A DNA stretch of 64,000 nt, taken from Myxococcales bacterium (GTDB taxonomy: Bacteria > Myxococcota_A > Polyangia > Polyangiales > Polyangiaceae). Positions 26,483 to 35,491 of the stretch are shown piece after piece. The stretch spans positions 1-64,000 of the forward strand of contig JANXLV010000276.1 of NCBI GenBank assembly GCA_025355005.1. The letters run 5' to 3'. The translations under genes and the position numbers were made by a program. Under the pieces are notes generated by a model that ran no database searches, was not told where the DNA came from, and saw only the letters and a list, made by a program, of their open reading frames with translations. Numbering within the stretch: position 1 is the first letter of the stretch; every line of letters begins with the position of its first letter.

Positions 26483-27265
26483 TCACTGGGACTTGAGCAC
26501 GACCGCACCGAGGCCGCCCGTCAGCGTGATGCTCGCCGCGCCGGTGCCCGCTGTGCCGTGACCCTTGCCGCTGACGACATCGGGGAACGCCTTGGTGTCG
26601 ATGTCCGTCGCGGTGTTCGCGGAGAGGGTGATGAGGTCCGCCGCGAAGTTGCTCGGGACGGCGAGCGAGACGCCGAAGCCACCCTTCAGCGACACATCCG
26701 ACCCCTTCGCGGGCGTGTGCGACGCCGTGATGTCACCCGCGCCGTTGTCGTCGATGCTGAGCGAGCCGATCGTGCCGCTCACTTTCACGTCACCAGAGCC
26801 CGCCTTCACGACCAGCGGAAGCGGCTTCATCGCGGTTCCAGAGGGCACCGTGATCTGCAGCGCATCGCAGCCAGAGTTGTCGCCCTTGGAGGTGCCGTGT
26901 GATGAGCCGTGCCCGCACGTGACCGTGATGCCGTTCGCGTCCTCCGTGATCACGAGCGTGGCGACCACGTCGGCCATCGAGAGCTCCGCGCTCGCCTGGT
27001 CCGCTTCGTCCGCGTACGCGGCGGTGCGTCCCGTCACGCTGACCTTGGTCGCCGTGGGATCGCCGGTGATGGTGAGGCCGCTGCCATTGCCCTGCGTGTT
27101 GATCGAGGCGTCGTTGATCGTGATCGTCTGACCAGCCCAGTCGGTCTTGCTCGACTGAGCGGGGATGTCCTTCACGTAGCGCGGCTGGGACTTCGCGGTC
27201 ACCGCGACGCTGCAGCCAGTGACCAGTGACAGACCAAGAACCAGGGGAAGAACGAGCGTTCGCAT
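26483..27265 (-). CDS. DUF4097-like beta-solenoid lipoprotein
   Basis: 260 residues from the ATG at 27265, which starts a proper signal (MRTLVLPLVLGLSLVTGC) with lipobox. The mature protein is Gly/Ser/Thr/Val-rich with short repeating strands (TITINDASI, GLTITGDPT, KVSVTGRTA, VKAGSGDVKVSGTIGSLSI, GDITASHTP), as in DUF4097/head-GIN-type beta-helix domains. A surface or periplasmic lipoprotein without a catalytic motif. Role unknown. Confidence 0.7.
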   Translation of the reverse strand: MRTLVLPLVLGLSLVTGCSVAVTAKSQPRYVKDIPAQSSKTDWAGQTITINDASINTQGNGSGLTITGDPTATKVSVTGRTAAYADEADQASAELSMADVVATLVITEDANGITVTCGHGSSHGTSKGDNSGCDALQITVPSGTAMKPLPLVVKAGSGDVKVSGTIGSLSIDDNGAGDITASHTPAKGSDVSLKGGFGVSLAVPSNFAADLITLSANTATDIDTKAFPDVVSGKGHGTAGTGAASITLTGGLGAVVLKSQ

Positions 27266-27365
27266 TTTAAAAAGGCCTCCGAGCCGAAGGGGTGCAATCG
27301 GGTGAGACGGTCGAGCATAGCTCTTCATTCACCACGCCCATTCGAGGGGGTGGAGGGAAGGCGCG

Positions 27366-28106
27366 TCAGGCGCTGCCGCGACGCGGTTTTTCGGCGGAGT
27401 CCATGGACTCCCATGTAGTCATCATGGTGGGCGCGTCGTCGTCCTCGAGAGACTTCTCCGTGTCGGGCGCATGGGGAGTCTGCATCGCCGGGGGAAGATC
27501 GGAGTCGAGCTGGAGTGACAGGAGCTCCGCGGCCTTCGACGGCGCCATCGCAGCAAGCTGGTAGGGACGCGCAGGCACGCGCGAGGCCGGCGGCGGTAGC
27601 GTGCGCCTCGGCATCGGGGGCGGCGTGGCGGACACCAGCGTCGCGTTGGGGCGAAGCGGGAGGGGTGCCTTGGAGGAGGCGGGCTTGCTCGTGGAGGGCG
27701 GCGCGGCGGACGCACGCTCACGCTGCTGCGGCGGCGAGATCGGGGAGATGCTCGGACTGACGCGAGGCGCCATCATGATGAGTGCATTGTCCAGCATGTC
27801 ACCCGTGAGCGCGGCGAGCGGCATCGTATGGTCCGGCGAGACGAACGGCGGCGGCGCTGGCGTGAACGCTGCGAACTGCGGCATCGGCGCGGTCATCGGC
27901 TGCGTTTCAGGGTGTGACGACCACGCAGCCATCTGCGGCGGTTGAATCACCGGCATCGGCGCGCGAGGCGGCAGCGTGACTGCGCTCTTCGTGGGCTGCA
28001 TCAGCACGTAGAGGGCCGCGGCGCTGAGCAGCACCAGGCCAACGACTCCGATCACGATAAGGACCCACCATCCACTCAGCAGCGGCGAAAGACCCATTGG
28101 CTCCAT
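27366..28106 (-). CDS. Membrane-anchored Pro-rich protein
   Basis: 246 residues from the ATG at 28106; the ATG at 28097 is equally plausible given AGAGG at 28107-28111. One transmembrane helix near the N-terminus (WWVLIVIGVVGLVLLSAAALYVLM), then a long Pro/Ala/Ser-rich tail with no folded domain recognisable. Third gene of the DUF455/ATP-grasp operon, 120 bases after the ATP-grasp stop. It may tether or localise the upstream proteins, but this is inference from position only. Confidence 0.5.
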   Translation of the reverse strand: MEPMGLSPLLSGWWVLIVIGVVGLVLLSAAALYVLMQPTKSAVTLPPRAPMPVIQPPQMAAWSSHPETQPMTAPMPQFAAFTPAPPPFVSPDHTMPLAALTGDMLDNALIMMAPRVSPSISPISPPQQRERASAAPPSTSKPASSKAPLPLRPNATLVSATPPPMPRRTLPPPASRVPARPYQLAAMAPSKAAELLSLQLDSDLPPAMQTPHAPDTEKSLEDDDAPTMMTTWESMDSAEKPRRGSA

Positions 28107-28226
28107 CCTCTCAAGAGGCGCTCGTCGAATGCGGCGCCGTGTTCGTTCGCAGCGGAAGTTTGCACGGAAACTGGAACACGCAAGGAACCTTTCGAGGTCG
28201 TCAGGATCATCCGACGTGGGCACACA

Positions 28227-29132
28227 TCAGGCCAGCGTCCCCGCCGCCGCCATTCCGATCGGCCAGCCCATGGAGTACCGGGCATTGACCTCGCTCCGTG
28301 GCTGGAGCGTCGGCTGATCGCCCTCCCCGACGTAGACGAACGCGTCGATGCCGAACGCCCCGAAATAGGACGCCCCGTGCAATGCGACTCCGACCGTCGT
28401 GAGCTCCGCGCGCAGGGCGTGTTCGTGGATGCGGGCCGGATGATCTTCGGGGAGCGGCAGGGTGGCGAGCCAGGCGCCGCGCGCGTCGCATCGCTGGTGA
28501 ACTAGTTCGCCCGCGGAGAGCGTGCCGTCTTCAGCGAGCGAGCCGTGCAATCCGAGCTCGATTGTGATGTGCACGTTCGGCTCGATCTGCACGCCGCGAT
28601 CGCGCGCGATGCTTGCCTGCACGAATGCCTTGTCTGCGGCGTCGAGCGCGCCGCACGTGAGCACCCGCTGGCCGCGGCCTGCCATCCCGAACGCGCGCTT
28701 CACACGCCATGTGGAGGACAACGCAGAAGTCGACGCGAGATGCGCGAGGGCTGCGTCGAGGTCCGTGACGAACGCAGCGCCGGGCAGCGTGGGACCGAGC
28801 GACGCCGCGAATGCGCGCCCGTTCACGCGTCGAATCACTTCGAACGACGGATGCGCCACCGGCTCGGCGCCCGCGCGCCGCAGCATGCCGAGCGCGCGCG
28901 GCGTGGGACAGAACGCGAAACCCGGGAGCGGCGCCAGAGTCGCCGACACGGCGGTGCCCGCGAGCGTGTCATCATCCACGAGGAGGTCGCCGTCGCGCAG
29001 CAGTGTGCGTGCGAGCGCGGCGACATGCGGGCGCATCGCCTCCTTCACGCGCAACGTTGGCGCGTAGCCGGGGCTCGCCGCGAGCTCCTCGTCCGCGTCG
29101 AGGTTCAGGACGAAGGCGCGCCGGGTGTCCAT
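28227..29132 (-). CDS. ATP-grasp-like protein
   Basis: 301 residues. The C-terminal part reads like an ATP-grasp ligase core: TWRVKRAFGMAGRGQRV (Lys in a glycine-rich loop), IEPNVHITIELGLHG, and the terminal metal-binding QPRSEVNARYSMGW (Glu-x-Asn-x-Arg). ATP-grasp enzymes join a carboxylate to an amine or thiol. Subfamily and substrate are not recognisable. The start lies 28 bases inside the DUF455 gene, so translation is coupled to it. This tight pairing with a ferritin-like protein suggests they act in one pathway. Confidence 0.6.
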   Translation of the reverse strand: MDTRRAFVLNLDADEELAASPGYAPTLRVKEAMRPHVAALARTLLRDGDLLVDDDTLAGTAVSATLAPLPGFAFCPTPRALGMLRRAGAEPVAHPSFEVIRRVNGRAFAASLGPTLPGAAFVTDLDAALAHLASTSALSSTWRVKRAFGMAGRGQRVLTCGALDAADKAFVQASIARDRGVQIEPNVHITIELGLHGSLAEDGTLSAGELVHQRCDARGAWLATLPLPEDHPARIHEHALRAELTTVGVALHGASYFGAFGIDAFVYVGEGDQPTLQPRSEVNARYSMGWPIGMAAAGTLA

Positions 29133-29956
29133 GCTTCGAGCTCGTCCTGGAAGGAGGCAGGCTGCCCCGCCCGTGTGCGCGCGTCACGACGTAACGGAAG
29201 TCCGCGCATGAGGAGCGGCGTGAGCGGCTCGGGAAGCGCGCGGCGCCAGGACTCGAACGTGAGCTCACCGCCAAACTCCGTGAACCACCGAACGCCGAAG
29301 CGCACGTGCGCGATCTCTTCCAGTCCCACGAGCTCCTGCACGCGCGCGCCCGGTTCATCACCGACGGCGCGGAACCGCGCAGCGAACGACGCGCTGTGCT
29401 CGAGGTTTGCGCTCTCCAATCCGAGCCCCATGAGCGCGACGAACGCGAGCGGACCCGCACACGTTGGCACGCGCTGCCAGAACCAGTCGCGCACGGTGAA
29501 GTCGCCGATGCGATGTCCGAGCCGCTCGATCACCGTGGCGTACATGTGCATGTGCCGGATCTCGTCCTCGGCGATGCGAAGGAGCCCCGCACGAAACTCC
29601 CGCGGGGTGTCGGGGAACGCGAGCAACGCCCACGCCATGAGCTCCGCCGCCTGGAGCTCGTGGTGGAAGAACGCATGAAGCGCCTGAGCGCGCCCGCGCG
29701 CCGTCGAGAGCCCACGAGCCTTGCCCGCGCGCGAGAGCACGACGAGCTCCGAGGGCCGTCCGGGAGCCGCGAGACGACGAGCGACCGGCCCTTCCTCCCA
29801 GACGTCCGGCAGCGGTGGAGGTGCACACTTCAGATCGAGCGACGTACCCAGGATGTAATCCCAGGCCCAACGCTCCACAGTCCCTGGCGCCGGCGCCTCC
29901 ACGGCCTCACTTCTAGCACCGGCGGGCGAGATCCGCGTATTCAATGCAGTATGCAT
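29105..29956 (-). CDS. DUF455 ferritin-like protein
   Basis: 283 residues. Matches DUF455: FHHELQAAELMAWALLAFPDTP with Glu105, LLRIAEDEIRHMHMYA with Glu132-x-x-His135, IGDFTVRDWFWQRVP, ALMGLGLESANLEH, and a further Glu-x-x-His (LEEIAHVRFG). These give a ferritin-like di-iron site; family function is uncharacterised. It is the first gene of an operon, with the ATP-grasp-like gene overlapping its 3' end by 28 bases. The ATG sits inside a copy of the dispersed TGCAT motif (MHTALN), which is unusual and may affect initiation. Confidence 0.75.
   Translation of the reverse strand: MHTALNTRISPAGARSEAVEAPAPGTVERWAWDYILGTSLDLKCAPPPLPDVWEEGPVARRLAAPGRPSELVVLSRAGKARGLSTARGRAQALHAFFHHELQAAELMAWALLAFPDTPREFRAGLLRIAEDEIRHMHMYATVIERLGHRIGDFTVRDWFWQRVPTCAGPLAFVALMGLGLESANLEHSASFAARFRAVGDEPGARVQELVGLEEIAHVRFGVRWFTEFGGELTFESWRRALPEPLTPLLMRGLPLRRDARTRAGQPASFQDELEAWTPGAPSS
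29944..29955 (-). repeat. Dispersed TGCAT motif copy (exact), at a start codon
   Basis: The minus strand reads TGCATACTGCAT, covering codons 1-4 of the DUF455 gene apart from the initial A. Confidence 0.45.
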
Positions 29957-30021
29957 TCACTTGCAGGAGAGATTCGTAGCCAGAGGCGAGCCTCACCGCG
30001 CGAACTCTCCCTCTACGCAAT

Positions 30022-30056
30022 GAAGCTCCAACCCCCGAAAGGGGGGAAGGAGCTTC
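30022..30056 (-). terminator. Intrinsic-type hairpin after tRNA-Ser
   Basis: GAAGCTCC pairs with GGAGCTTC, with an inner CCCCC/GGGGG stem and a GAAA loop: a long stable stem directly 3' of the tRNA on the minus strand. It is not followed by a clear T tract. Confidence 0.7.
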
Positions 30057-30058
30057 GG

Positions 30059-30145
30059 CGGAGAGAGAGAGATTCGAACTCTCGGAACCCTTGCGAGTTC
30101 ACATGATTTCCAATCATGCACCTTCGGCCACTCGGTCATCTCTCC
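30059..30145 (-). tRNA. tRNA-Ser (anticodon GGA)
   Basis: On the minus strand the sequence begins GGAGAGATGACCGAGTGG and the acceptor pairs GGAGAGA with TCTCTCC (30060-30066), followed by discriminator G. The anticodon stem-loop ATGATTGGAAATCAT presents GGA, which reads UCC/UCU serine codons. A long variable arm (CTCGCAAGGGTTCCGAG region) identifies a class II tRNA. The T loop TTCGAAT is standard. The next bases are CCG, so CCA is not encoded. A terminator-like hairpin follows. Confidence 0.95.
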
Positions 30146-30196
30146 GGTGCTGCGGGGAAGGCGCTTAGCACGGGCGAAACGAAAAGGGGAGCCCGC

Positions 30197-32461
30197 TCAC
30201 AAACCCCACAAGCGCAGCGCCGCCAGCGTGTCCGCGTCGATCGTCGCAGGCTCGCGCGCGGGCGCCTTCTCCACCGGGTTCAGCGACTCGAAGAGGAAGG
30301 TGTGCAGCGCGTGCGCGGCGATCGGATGGGTCGCGCGCACGTCCGTCGTGCATGCCGGCTCCAGCTCCAGTGAACAGAGGCGGCCTTCACGCGCCGAGAT
30401 GCCGGAGAGCACGAACGGCCCCATGCGTCCGGAGAAGCGCGTCCCGTGGAGCGCAAGCCTCCCACGCCCGTCATCGGACTCCTGCGTGCTCGCGAGCGCC
30501 CACAGGTCACGCCCGCGGAAGCTTGTAGGTGCGACCAACCCCAGCCCGGAGAGCGCCGTCACGGCGACGTCCGCCGCGCTGGTCGGCGTGACCACGTGCG
30601 CACCGTCCGAGAGCCCCGGTGGCGCGATGTAGAGCGGCACGTGGAGCAGCTGCTCGTCGAGCGTGTCAGGGTCACCAAACGGCACGTGCGCGGTCTCGTC
30701 TGCCGCCAGATCAGCGGTCACCATCAGCAACGTGCTGCCGTCGCGTCCGCTCGCGCGCAGGCTCTCGAGCAGCTGACCGAGCGCCTTGTCCTGTCGCGTG
30801 AGCGCAAGGTCCGCAAGCGCCCACGCACGTTCGCGATCTGCGTCCTGGAAGCGCAGCATGGGCGGTACGCGCCGCGCGCGGCTCATGAGCTCCGCTGCGT
30901 GTCGGGGCTCCAGGCCGCCGGCGTAGCCGGTGGGCGCCATGTCCTTCAGATCGTCCGCGGACGCCTCCCATGGCGGGTGCGCGCCGCGCGCGTGGATGAC
31001 CACCAGGAAGCGCCCGTCCTTGCGAGCCTCGATGAACTTCGCTGCGTCCTCGAAGACCTTCGTGGGAGGGACGTCCTCTTGCGGTGGGTGCGACTCGAAC
31101 GTGCCGAAGCCGCGGTCGAAGCCGAACGCCTTCCCCGTGAGCGGGTTCGCCGTGAAGTAGGCGGTGTCCACGCCCGCCTGTCTGGCTGCGTCCGCGATGG
31201 TCGTGACGGACGCGGGAAGACGCGCGCTCTGATCGAGCACGCCATGCATCCGCGGCGTGACGCCAGTGAGCATGGAGGCGAGCGCGCCGGACGCGAGCGT
31301 CGTCGAGCTCCGGTGGTCGTCGAAGACGAACGCGCGCTTGGCGATCGCGGAGAGGGCGGGCAGCGCGATCCGTCCGCCATAGCCCGGCACGGCGCGTGGC
31401 GACAGCTCACCCATCACGATGAGCACCACGCCGTTCACCTTCGCGCGCGCGACCTGCTCGGTGACCCTCGGCAGCGGCCGCCGGAGCCTGGGCTCAGCGA
31501 GCAGCGCGCGCGCGCCTTTCGCGGCACGCGTCACCACGAGCGAGACCTGACCAATCGCGTCGCCCCCGGGCACGTCCACGCTGATTGGCTTCCATGTCGC
31601 CGCGTCCTCCGCGACCAGATGCCACGTCGCGAGCGTCTGCGTTGGAGCCCGATCGTGCGCGACCTGCAGCTCCACGTCCGCATCACCGCCCTTGGTGACG
31701 GAGAGCGACGCGGTGAAGAGCGCGCCCTTGGGAATGAAGGTGGTGCACGACGCAAAGCCAGGCCCGCGCAGGGCGAGCGTGGGCTTTGCCTCGCCGCTCA
31801 CCGTGCTGTTCGTGAGAGCATCGGCGCGCGTGGGCGCCGAGTAGCCAGCGTCGTCGCCGGCGGGTCCGATGTGGATCCAGTCGATGTCGGCGAGGTAGTC
31901 TGCTGCGTTCTTCGCTACGCCTCCAAACGACAGCGTGATGTCGTTCGGGCCCTGATCCACGGTCGCGCCCACGAGCTTCGCGCTGACAACGGCGGCCTTG
32001 GTCTTGTCGAGCGTGAGCGTCGCGCTGCCCTTGCCGTTGACGGAGACCGTGAGCGTCCGCGCCGACCCTGATTTCGCGCGCGCCACAACAGTGAGGTCAC
32101 CGCTCACGGCAACGGGCGAAAGATAGGACATCGGGAGCCGCTTCTCGTGGGCGCGCAGCCACGTCGCGCCCTCGTGCTCCACCACCTCTCGCGTACCGTC
32201 CTTGCCGAGCCCGAATGCGCCCGCCAGGCTTGGATCGCCGAAGTCGAGGAGGATGCCGTCGTGGCCGAGCGTGCATCGCGAGAGGTCGCGCGTCATGTCC
32301 AGCGTCACGCCGTCGGTTGCAACGCCCTTTGCTGCGGTCGTTGCGGGCAAGACGGCGTCCTTCGTCTCGGGCGGCGAGGTCGTCTTCTTGCTACCGCAGC
32401 CGAGCATCACCAACGTGGACGATGCCGCGAGCGCCGCAGCCGCGATGATGAGCCTTCGCAC
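30197..32461 (-). CDS. Sulfatase-fold lipoprotein without formylglycine motif
   Basis: 754 residues. Signal with lipobox LVMLGC. Residues about 50-330 are beta-rich carbohydrate-binding-like domains. The second half has an alkaline-phosphatase/sulfatase fold: VNGVVLIVMGELSPRAVPGYGG, STTLASGALASMLTGVTPRMHGV, FLVVIHARGAHPPWE, DGSTLLMVTADLAADE, VPLYIAPPG. The usual Cys/Ser-x-Pro-x-Arg before the LTG motif is missing, and the metal-binding Asp pair after VVLIV is replaced (MGELSPR), so canonical sulfatase activity is doubtful. It may be a phospho-transferase-like relative or a pseudoenzyme. Extracytoplasmic. Confidence 0.7.
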   Translation of the reverse strand: MRRLIIAAAALAASSTLVMLGCGSKKTTSPPETKDAVLPATTAAKGVATDGVTLDMTRDLSRCTLGHDGILLDFGDPSLAGAFGLGKDGTREVVEHEGATWLRAHEKRLPMSYLSPVAVSGDLTVVARAKSGSARTLTVSVNGKGSATLTLDKTKAAVVSAKLVGATVDQGPNDITLSFGGVAKNAADYLADIDWIHIGPAGDDAGYSAPTRADALTNSTVSGEAKPTLALRGPGFASCTTFIPKGALFTASLSVTKGGDADVELQVAHDRAPTQTLATWHLVAEDAATWKPISVDVPGGDAIGQVSLVVTRAAKGARALLAEPRLRRPLPRVTEQVARAKVNGVVLIVMGELSPRAVPGYGGRIALPALSAIAKRAFVFDDHRSSTTLASGALASMLTGVTPRMHGVLDQSARLPASVTTIADAARQAGVDTAYFTANPLTGKAFGFDRGFGTFESHPPQEDVPPTKVFEDAAKFIEARKDGRFLVVIHARGAHPPWEASADDLKDMAPTGYAGGLEPRHAAELMSRARRVPPMLRFQDADRERAWALADLALTRQDKALGQLLESLRASGRDGSTLLMVTADLAADETAHVPFGDPDTLDEQLLHVPLYIAPPGLSDGAHVVTPTSAADVAVTALSGLGLVAPTSFRGRDLWALASTQESDDGRGRLALHGTRFSGRMGPFVLSGISAREGRLCSLELEPACTTDVRATHPIAAHALHTFLFESLNPVEKAPAREPATIDADTLAALRLWGL

Positions 32462-32518
32462 GGGATGGCGGCTACCGCGCTCTCATGCGTCGGTCAAGCT
32501 TGGCGCTTGCGCCGGCGC

Positions 32519-35428
32519 TCAGGGAGCGAGCTTCACGCGAGCGATCTTGCCAGGACGAACCTCGATGACCTTGGAGTGAAGGTCCTCCGTCGCGCCCACG
32601 CGCACGTCATGATTGCCAGCCCAGAGCGGGAGGCTCAGGTTCGCCGCGGCGCCGCGGTCGAGGCCATCCACGCGCACGGGATCCTTGCCCTCGTGAATCA
32701 CCTCGAGGACGCCCTGCCCGGGCTCCACGCGCGCGCCTGCAGGCATGTCGACGTAGGTCACGTCGCCAGCTGCCTCGGCCTGGGGCGCCTCCGCGCCATT
32801 GCTCTGCATGGCCGGAATGGGTCCGCGCCCAAAGAAGAACGCGATGGCGGCGACCCCGATGGCGGCTGTCATCCCGAAGAAGAGCGGCCAGCGCTTGGGG
32901 TCGTTGCGCTCGCTGACGGTGTCTTTCACCTTCACGCTCTCGAGCGGCGTGTCCTGACGGAGCATGGTCGATGGCTCCATCCGGATCGACACGGAGACCG
33001 AGTCGTACTGCCGCGGCGCCGCGGCATCTCCTTCGTCGAAGAAGGTCTGCTCGACGTCCGTGGGCTCGGGCTCCCTGATGCCCATGGGCTCGGGTGAGGG
33101 TGCGCTCATGGCGAACGCGGTCGCTTCGGACTCGGCACGGACGCTCTCGTGCTGCTGCTCGTGAGCGTCCTCGGCCACGTTGTTCGTGGCATCGCCGAGC
33201 TCCGTGACGACCACCGCCGGCGCGTTGGCCGCGCGCGCACGGAGCGCCGCGACGACGTGGTTCGTACGCAGCGGCGACGGCGTGGAGCCGATGAGACCAC
33301 GCGACCTGGAGTCCACCAGGCGGAGCGCGGCTTCGACGGCGGGGCCGAGGACGTCGACGCCCTTCGGCTGCTCGACGCGGATGATCACTCCGCGTGCGCC
33401 AAGGTCGAGCAGCAGGTCCGAGAGGCCGCCGATGTCGGCGGTACCACTGTCGAGCAGATCGCGCGGCGACGCGCCTTCGGCCAGTGCGGCGAGGATGCGC
33501 TTCTCGCGTTCGGGCGTGGCTTTCTTGTAGTCCTCGAGTGCCTCTTCGTCGAAGCCGATGACGGCCGTGCGCAGGAGCTCCTGACCAGAGGTCAGCGACT
33601 GCGCGGCGCGCGCGATGGCGATGGGTCGTGCGAGCTGATGCGACAGCTCACCGACGAGCTCCGCCGTGATGGCTGCGGTGCTTGGCGCCACGATGAAGCG
33701 CGCGGCGGAGACGCCGATCATGCCCGCGAGCACCTTCGGGCCGTTCATGAAGCTGCCGTCGCCAGCGGTGCGCGTTGCGCGGGCGGGCGCGCCGTCGCGG
33801 ATCTCGACCTCGTAGAGGAACGATGCGTCGCGGATGCTCACCCGCGCGTTGTCGCGTGTGCGGCACACGGTGTCGAGCAGCGAGCGGACAGTGATCCCGT
33901 CGAGGCGTCCGCGGATCTCTCCGTCGGAGCGGAGGCGGGTCTCCACGCGGGTCTTCGGGCGGAGCGACTCGCGAATGCGCGAGACCATCGCACGAGCGTC
34001 GCTCTCCTTGCGGAGGTAGGCGGAGGCGCCAGCGCCCAGCTCGCGCACGCGCTGCAGAAGATCTTCCTTCCATGAGAGAAGGACGACCGGCACGTCGCGC
34101 AGGACCACGTCGCGCTTGAGCCGTCGCGTGAGCGCAAAGCCGTCGAGCTTCGGCATGAGGATGTCGCTGACGACGACGTCGGGCACGTGCTTCCACGCGA
34201 GCTCGAGGGCTTGCTCGCCGTCGTGCGCCTCGATCACCGTGCAGCCCGCCGCCTTCAAGAGGTCCGCGATGAACCACACCACGCCGGGATCGTCGTCGCA
34301 CACGAGGATGGTGCGACCGGTGAGGCGAACGTCGGCGGCGGAGGCGCCGCGCAGGTGACCGGCCCCACGAAGCCCGAGGCCGCCATCGGTGTCGAGCGAC
34401 GGTGCGAGCGCGATCGCGCCCTCCGGGCCCTGCGAGTTGAAGCGCACGACGCCACTGGTGCGTGCCGTGACGACCTCGCGAACGCGCGCGATGGCGCCCC
34501 AGACCGCGCCGAGGACTTCGGTGCCCTCGCCGAGCGGGACGCGCTGGCCACGGAGTGACTCTTCCACGGCGGAGACGAGCGCCTGACGGACCTCGTCCGC
34601 GAGCCGATCGCCGAGCTGCTGGACGGTGGGCTCTCCCAGGACGACGCGCATCGTGCGGCCTTCCTTCGTGAACACGCTCTCTTCACAGGCGCGTCGAAGG
34701 CGCTCGTGCGGCAGGGGCTTGCTGAGGACCTTGGAGACGCCCATCGCGACGTAGCTCTCGCGCGCGCCCTGATCGAGGAAGCTGCCGATCACGACGATCG
34801 GGACGGCATCCGTCATCGGGTCGTCCATCAGCGCCATCGTCAGCTCGGAGGCGTCCTTCACGTCTGCGTCCAGCACGATGACATCCGGCGCCAGCGCCCG
34901 CGCCACGTCGACAGCGGCCTGCGCGTCCTCGACGTTCTCGCACGCGAAGGTAAGCCCGTCCGGATCGCGGTACGTGAGCGCGTCGGCGATCGACGGGGCG
35001 CCGACGATCAGCACGGAGTGCGATTCCGTCTCCTGCGCGGCGACGGGCGGCGGCTCCTTCGTCTCGTTCTGGCCGCTACGACGCGGTGACTCGCCCCATG
35101 CCAGCGCGGGAAGGTCCTCGAGCATCCGGCCGATCGTCTCGATGTCCTCCGCGGTGAGCTCGCCTTCGTGGGACACGCGGTGCAGGAGCGCGAGCGCCTC
35201 TGCCAGGCCCTGCTCCATCGCAGGGAAGCGGAGGATGTTCGCGCCCTGGGCCATCGCAGCCAGTTTGCGCATCAGCTCGGACCGCAGGTGCGCGTTTCCA
35301 CGCGCTGTCCCCAGCGAAAGGAGCACCGTTCGCGCGTCTGCGATCTTCCGCCCCAGGGAGGCAACGAAGTCCGCGCGTGCGCCACCCAGGCGATACCGAA
35401 GCTCACTTTTGTTTTCGTGGGTCTGCAT
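32519..35428 (-). CDS. REC-REC-DUF4388 signalling protein with a C-terminal TM and PEGA-like tail
   Basis: 969 residues. An N-terminal helical segment may be an Hpt relic. A first receiver domain (about 141-260) has lost its acidic pocket (VLIVGAPS) but keeps an Asp (VIVLDADVKD). A second receiver (about 370-490) is intact: ILVCDDDPG, VVVSDILMPKLDGF, AYLRKES. Then come a DUF4388/PATAN-like domain (GEIRGRLDGITVRSLLDTV) and helical regions. Near the C-terminus is a single transmembrane helix (PLFFGMTAAIGVAAIAFFFGRG), and the last 90 residues look like a PEGA-type extracytoplasmic domain. Receivers are normally soluble; placing them on a membrane-spanning polypeptide with an outside tail is unusual. 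It ends 58 bases from the sulfatase-fold gene. Confidence 0.75.
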   Translation of the reverse strand: MQTHENKSELRYRLGGARADFVASLGRKIADARTVLLSLGTARGNAHLRSELMRKLAAMAQGANILRFPAMEQGLAEALALLHRVSHEGELTAEDIETIGRMLEDLPALAWGESPRRSGQNETKEPPPVAAQETESHSVLIVGAPSIADALTYRDPDGLTFACENVEDAQAAVDVARALAPDVIVLDADVKDASELTMALMDDPMTDAVPIVVIGSFLDQGARESYVAMGVSKVLSKPLPHERLRRACEESVFTKEGRTMRVVLGEPTVQQLGDRLADEVRQALVSAVEESLRGQRVPLGEGTEVLGAVWGAIARVREVVTARTSGVVRFNSQGPEGAIALAPSLDTDGGLGLRGAGHLRGASAADVRLTGRTILVCDDDPGVVWFIADLLKAAGCTVIEAHDGEQALELAWKHVPDVVVSDILMPKLDGFALTRRLKRDVVLRDVPVVLLSWKEDLLQRVRELGAGASAYLRKESDARAMVSRIRESLRPKTRVETRLRSDGEIRGRLDGITVRSLLDTVCRTRDNARVSIRDASFLYEVEIRDGAPARATRTAGDGSFMNGPKVLAGMIGVSAARFIVAPSTAAITAELVGELSHQLARPIAIARAAQSLTSGQELLRTAVIGFDEEALEDYKKATPEREKRILAALAEGASPRDLLDSGTADIGGLSDLLLDLGARGVIIRVEQPKGVDVLGPAVEAALRLVDSRSRGLIGSTPSPLRTNHVVAALRARAANAPAVVVTELGDATNNVAEDAHEQQHESVRAESEATAFAMSAPSPEPMGIREPEPTDVEQTFFDEGDAAAPRQYDSVSVSIRMEPSTMLRQDTPLESVKVKDTVSERNDPKRWPLFFGMTAAIGVAAIAFFFGRGPIPAMQSNGAEAPQAEAAGDVTYVDMPAGARVEPGQGVLEVIHEGKDPVRVDGLDRGAAANLSLPLWAGNHDVRVGATEDLHSKVIEVRPGKIARVKLAP

Positions 35429-35491
35429 GGTCCTACTTGGGCGGTATCAGAATGGTGTCAGCCGGGCCCAATTTGCTGCGAAACTCAGCCC

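Noticed and set aside
28545-29678. Long plus-strand open frame over the DUF455/ATP-grasp operon
   Set aside because: It is a reverse-strand shadow; the minus-strand proteins show clear family motifs.
30197-32461. Active type I sulfatase served by the nearby SUMF1-fold proteins
   Set aside because: The sulfatase-fold protein lacks the Cys/Ser-x-Pro-x-Arg target and the SUMF1-fold proteins lack one FGE Cys.
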